Shown: one piece after another, positions 60,727 through 64,000 of the stretch | Layout of the letters: each line of letters begins with the position of its first letter | Position numbering within the stretch: position 1 is the stretch's first letter | Source of the DNA: Marinomonas sp. KMM3893 | GTDB lineage: Bacteria > Pseudomonadota > Gammaproteobacteria > Pseudomonadales > Marinomonadaceae | NCBI RefSeq assembly: GCF_004352855.1 | Contig: NZ_SJSC01000001.1 | Span: 1 to 64,000 of the forward strand | Direction of reading: 5' to 3' | Length of the DNA stretch: 64,000 nucleotides | The notes under the pieces: model-generated | What the model was told of the DNA's origin: nothing | Database searches by the model: none | The model's input: the letters and a program-made list of their open reading frames with translations, nothing else | Position numbers and translations under genes: made by a program

Positions 60727-60987
60727 TTAGTGGTGAGTGACTTGGCTTTTGCGCATTGAACGCATCTCTTTACGATGCTCAACAAACGCCTCACTTAATA
60801 GATAGTCACCTTGCTCGGTGCATTCTAAAGCCCCTCGATTTACCAAAGCTTCCAATGTTTTGGGCAAAACTTTTTGACGCTTATCCCCCTTCACAAAATA
60901 AAATTGCTCATCTAACTGAACAATTTCAAACCCTGACTCTAAAAAGCCGACACATAGATTCTGAGTTGGCGTTAATTTGAGCTTCAT
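60727..60987 (-). CDS. Small protein of unknown function (86 residues)
   Basis: MKLKLTPTQNLCVGFLESGF and later LPKTLEALVNRGALECTEQG suggest a compact winged-helix-like fold; the end is basic (RKEMRSMRKSQ). No family recognised. A short but complete frame convergent with the DUF3549 gene. Confidence 0.65.
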   Translation of the reverse strand: MKLKLTPTQNLCVGFLESGFEIVQLDEQFYFVKGDKRQKVLPKTLEALVNRGALECTEQGDYLLSEAFVEHRKEMRSMRKSQVTHH

Positions 60988-61128
60988 AGTTCTCCCCTCA
61001 TAGCCGTCTCTATTTAGAATGCTTCCGCTTAACTATAGTCAATAATCGATAGAACAAAAAGCGAGCAGGAGAAAATCAATAAAGAGCCCTCTCTCTTTCA
61101 CACGGACCTAGGCTGGCTGTGGGCCAAT

Positions 61129-61162
61129 AAAAAAGGGAAGACAAAAATGCCTTCCCTTTTTT
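61129..61162 (-). terminator. Terminator of purU
   Basis: AAAAAAGGGAAG (61129-61140) pairs with CTTCCCTTTTTT (61151-61162). The A-run gives six Ts on the minus strand, 17 bases after the purU stop. Confidence 0.88.
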
Positions 61163-61178
61163 GCAGATCCATCCCTTG

Positions 61179-62036
61179 CTAGTCAGCAAATACGATCGTT
61201 TTATTACCGTGTACCAGTACTCTGTCTTCTAGGTGATAACGCAAGCCTCGTGACAACACAAGCTTCTCGATGTCTTTACCAAGACGCACCATGTCCGCAG
61301 CCGCATGACTATGACGAACACGAATTACATCCTGCTCAATAATCGGCCCAGCGTCCAAATCGGCGGTCACATAATGACAGGTCGCACCGATCAATTTAAC
61401 ACCGCGTACAGCGGCTTGATGATAAGGTTTGGCGCCAATAAACGACGGCAAGAAACTGTGATGAATATTGATCACCCTATGACGGTACTTCTTGCACAAG
61501 TATTCTGGGAAAATCTGCATATAACGCGCCAAGACAATCGTGTCGGCCTGAGCATTATCGATGCAAGCTTCAATTTCTTGGAACGCCGGCATTTTATTGT
61601 CTTTCGGCACTGAAATGCAGTGATAAGGGATCTTGTACCATTCCACCATAGAGCGCAGCGACTCATGATTGGCAATAACACCAACAATGTCGCAGTTTAA
61701 CTCACCAGTGTGCCAACGGTGCATGATGTCGTTTAAGCAATGGGATTCTTTGGTTGCCAACAGCATCACTTTAGGGCGATCTTCACTGTCTTTGACGTAC
61801 CAGCGCATATCAAACTCTTCCGCAATCGCCGCGAACTCTTCACGAAAAGTCGCCACATCAACAGACAAGCTTTGTGCATCTATGTCATGGCGCATAAAGA
61901 ACCATTTTGACTCTAGATCGGTATGATGACTGGCTTCAACAATCGAGCCTTCGCGCTCCTTAATAAACTGAGAAACGGCTGACACAATCCCAGTACGGTC
62001 TGGGCAACTAATAACAAGACGAAATGTTTTTCTCAT
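61179..62036 (-). CDS. purU: Formyltetrahydrofolate deformylase
   Basis: Hydrolyses 10-formyl-tetrahydrofolate to formate and tetrahydrofolate, balancing one-carbon units. The 285-residue protein has an N-terminal ACT domain (FRLVISCPDRTGIVSAVSQFI) and a formyltransferase-fold catalytic domain with VINIHHSFLPSFIGAKPYHQA (catalytic His) and TADLDAGPIIEQDVIRV. Usual length. Confidence 0.95.
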   Translation of the reverse strand: MRKTFRLVISCPDRTGIVSAVSQFIKEREGSIVEASHHTDLESKWFFMRHDIDAQSLSVDVATFREEFAAIAEEFDMRWYVKDSEDRPKVMLLATKESHCLNDIMHRWHTGELNCDIVGVIANHESLRSMVEWYKIPYHCISVPKDNKMPAFQEIEACIDNAQADTIVLARYMQIFPEYLCKKYRHRVINIHHSFLPSFIGAKPYHQAAVRGVKLIGATCHYVTADLDAGPIIEQDVIRVRHSHAAADMVRLGKDIEKLVLSRGLRYHLEDRVLVHGNKTIVFAD

Positions 62037-62124
62037 TTTAAAAACTTATAAACCTATACAATTCAATATATTAGAAATACATATTTGTTAATTAGATTCA
62101 GCTTTAACACTAGGCTGAATCACT

Positions 62125-64000
62125 CTATTGAGCCACTTCCTTATGTCGAATGACCCAACACTGGTGAATTTTAGTGTTGCGGTCAAAATCAAGATCCAGT
62201 GTTTGTTTAGTCACATTGTCAATGTCGAACTCTGTTGCTAACGCCTCATCAAGAATGAAACGACGATAGTTATTAGAGAAGATCAGTTCGCCTTTTTTCG
62301 ACAATCGGGCCATCGCCAAGCGAATCAAATCGCCATGGTCTCGCTGAATATCCAGCACTTCGGCCATTTTCTTCGAGTTAGAAAACGTCGGTGGATCCAT
62401 AAAGATAAAGTCGTACTTATCTTTGTTCGTACGCAACCATTCAAAACAATCGGCACGCTCCACTTTGTGATCGCGTGGCGAAAATTCATTCAGCTCAATA
62501 TTACGACGCGCCCACTCGGTGTAGGTATTCGACATATCAACACTGTAGGTACTTCGCGCACCCCCTTGACCCGCGTGCACTGACGCTGTCGCGGTATAGC
62601 AAAACAAGTTAAGGAAGCGTTTGCCATTGGCTCTGTCTTGAATCAATTTACGCACTGGACGGTGATCCAAAAACAAACCTGTGTCTAAGTAATCTTTCAG
62701 ATTGACGATAAACTCACAACCGTACTCTTCAACAATCATTTCATGCTGAGACTGGTCAAGCTTTTCGTATTGCGCTTTCCCTGTTTGCTTCTGACGATGC
62801 TTCACCACCACATTCGACTCAGCAATATTTAAGGCGCTAGGAATGGCAGACACAGCATCAAACAAACGCTGCTTTGCTTTCTCAGGGTCAATGCTTTTTG
62901 GTGCTTGATACTCTTGAACGTGCGCCCAATCTTTATAGATATCGATGGCGACGGCGTATTCAGGCATGTCCGCATCGTAAACTCGGTAACATTCGATGTT
63001 ATTTTTGTCCGCCCACTTTTTGAACTTTTTCATGTTCTTTTGCAGACGATTTGCAAACATTTTCGCGCCTGGCGACATCACAGATTGCGCCACCACGTCT
63101 TCTTTAATGCTGCCAGCTAAAATCGGGAAGCGATACGCGCGGCACTCTAAGCCACCGTTGATCACTCGTGTGCTTTTTTCTGGTCGAACAGGGATTTGTC
63201 GTGCCAACTGCTCATTGCTGGTTAGCATCATAAACTGCCAACCACGAACATGATTCACCACCCATTCCCCAAGATCACGGTATAAAGCAATCAAGGTCAT
63301 TTCATCGCCCAAACGCTCACCATAAGGTGGGTTTGAAATCACCAAACCTGGTTTTTCTTTATTAATCTCGAATTCATGCTCTTGGAAAGGCGTCATGGAG
63401 ACATCAATCAAGTCCGTTAAACCCGCTCGCTTAATGCACTCTCGTGCCGCGGCAATGGCTTTTTGCTCACGGTCCGTACCTTGGAAACGAATGCCTAATG
63501 TTGCCGGGTCTTTTTTGCGGTTTTTCGCAAAATCCATCAACTGTTGCCACAAACGGTGATCGTGCTGCTTCCAGCCTTTGAACCCCCAATACTGGCGACG
63601 CAACCCTGGCGCAATGTCCAGCGACATCAGGGCCGCTTCAACCAGAAAAGTACCCGAACCACACATTGGGTCGATTAATTGCGTTAAGCCGCAATCTCTT
63701 CCCCAACCGGCACGCATCAACAAACCGGCGGCCAAGTTTTCTTTCAGAGGCGCCATACCGCCGTGCTGACGGTAGCCGCGACGGTGCATACTTTCGCCGG
63801 CCAAATCGATACTAATGGTGACGGTATCACGCTTAATACGCACGGCGATTCGCACATCTGGCTGTTCTTTTTCAACGCTTGGGCGCTCTCCAGACAAGGC
63901 GACAAAATAATCGGCAATCGCATCTTTGGTACGCACCGCACCAAATTGCGTATTACGAATATGGTCATTGGTGCCATGACAATCAATGGCAATGGTATTG
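62125..64000 (-). CDS. rlmL: 23S rRNA methyltransferase RlmL (RlmKL), 5' end outside the window
   Basis: The reading frame continues past the right edge: codons 63937-64000 give TIAIDCHGT and IRNTQFGAV, the expected THUMP-domain sequence, so Met 63936 is not the start. About 625 of ~700 residues are present. The N-terminal methyltransferase (m2G2445) has DPMCGSGTFLVEAALM and SNPPYGERLGDE; the C-terminal RlmK part (m7G2069) has LNLFCYTATASVHAG and FIFMDPPTFSNSKKM. Confidence 0.95.
   Translation of the reverse strand, partial: NTIAIDCHGTNDHIRNTQFGAVRTKDAIADYFVALSGERPSVEKEQPDVRIAVRIKRDTVTISIDLAGESMHRRGYRQHGGMAPLKENLAAGLLMRAGWGRDCGLTQLIDPMCGSGTFLVEAALMSLDIAPGLRRQYWGFKGWKQHDHRLWQQLMDFAKNRKKDPATLGIRFQGTDREQKAIAAARECIKRAGLTDLIDVSMTPFQEHEFEINKEKPGLVISNPPYGERLGDEMTLIALYRDLGEWVVNHVRGWQFMMLTSNEQLARQIPVRPEKSTRVINGGLECRAYRFPILAGSIKEDVVAQSVMSPGAKMFANRLQKNMKKFKKWADKNNIECYRVYDADMPEYAVAIDIYKDWAHVQEYQAPKSIDPEKAKQRLFDAVSAIPSALNIAESNVVVKHRQKQTGKAQYEKLDQSQHEMIVEEYGCEFIVNLKDYLDTGLFLDHRPVRKLIQDRANGKRFLNLFCYTATASVHAGQGGARSTYSVDMSNTYTEWARRNIELNEFSPRDHKVERADCFEWLRTNKDKYDFIFMDPPTFSNSKKMAEVLDIQRDHGDLIRLAMARLSKKGELIFSNNYRRFILDEALATEFDIDNVTKQTLDLDFDRNTKIHQCWVIRHKEVAQ

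Overview
The window looks like chromosomal DNA of a marine gammaproteobacterium, most likely Marinomonas or a close Oceanospirillales relative. This is inferred from the gene set: a glucosylglycerate osmolyte cycle, an AGE-type sugar isomerase paired with a ROK regulator, gammaproteobacterial families such as DUF3549, DUF1853 and YqcC, RlmA/RlmL, a TRAP-like tripartite tricarboxylate (Tct) system, and a LapA-type adhesin. Base composition is moderate and genes are dense. No tRNA, rRNA or CRISPR array was seen.

Layout. 1-1429 (minus): the first ~476 residues of a giant type I-secreted, LapG-cleavable adhesin with Ig-like repeats. 1569-7843: uppP, a SulP anion transporter with a tandem universal stress protein, an NfeD/SPFH membrane pair and a threonine aldolase. 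8004-10877: a divergent GNAT-C39 peptidase fusion and RLAN-type ATP-grasp ligase, a known but functionally unsolved peptide-tagging module. 11036-17216: MscS channel, ProC paralogue, GNAT, LysE exporter and a TrpXYZ-like ABC transporter operon.

17355-25500 is the accessory region and the most interesting part. All its real genes lie on the minus strand and are separated by 70-150 bp imperfect palindromes with attC-like core sites (TAAC...GTTA), and one stop codon lies inside such a site. I read this as an integron cassette array without an integrase in view (CALIN). Its cargo is defence-like: HigBA toxin-antitoxin, an unknown gene with an IYDSRV motif, a Kiwa KwaA-KwaB pair, an AbiJ-like protein with a HEPN motif, and a second HEPN-motif protein. 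A RAYT transposase with its REP sequences has broken one cassette gene. A second REP family fills the non-coding stretch to the right.

25511-38499: DUF1275 and Mpo1-like membrane proteins, a 45-residue secreted peptide with a 22-bp perfect terminator stem, a periplasmic cupredoxin, an AraC regulator, and a three-gene sensory operon (solute-binding protein, histidine kinase, TctD-like regulator) beside tctCBA. Then come an EamA exporter, a class V aminotransferase and DUF3010. 38706-47635: EamA, then the glucosylglycerate cycle (phosphatase, GpgS-like synthase, GH13 phosphorylase), followed by three multidrug exporters (SMR, ABC, Bcr-type MFS). 47708-64000: HopJ family, HAD phosphatase, a 53-residue membrane peptide, a TyrR-like regulator, ROK regulator/AGE isomerase, LysR, carbonic anhydrase, RlmA, a GGDEF-EAL protein, DUF1853/YqcC/DUF3549, PurU and the 3' part of rlmL.

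All family calls come from reading the translated sequence by eye; no database search was possible.
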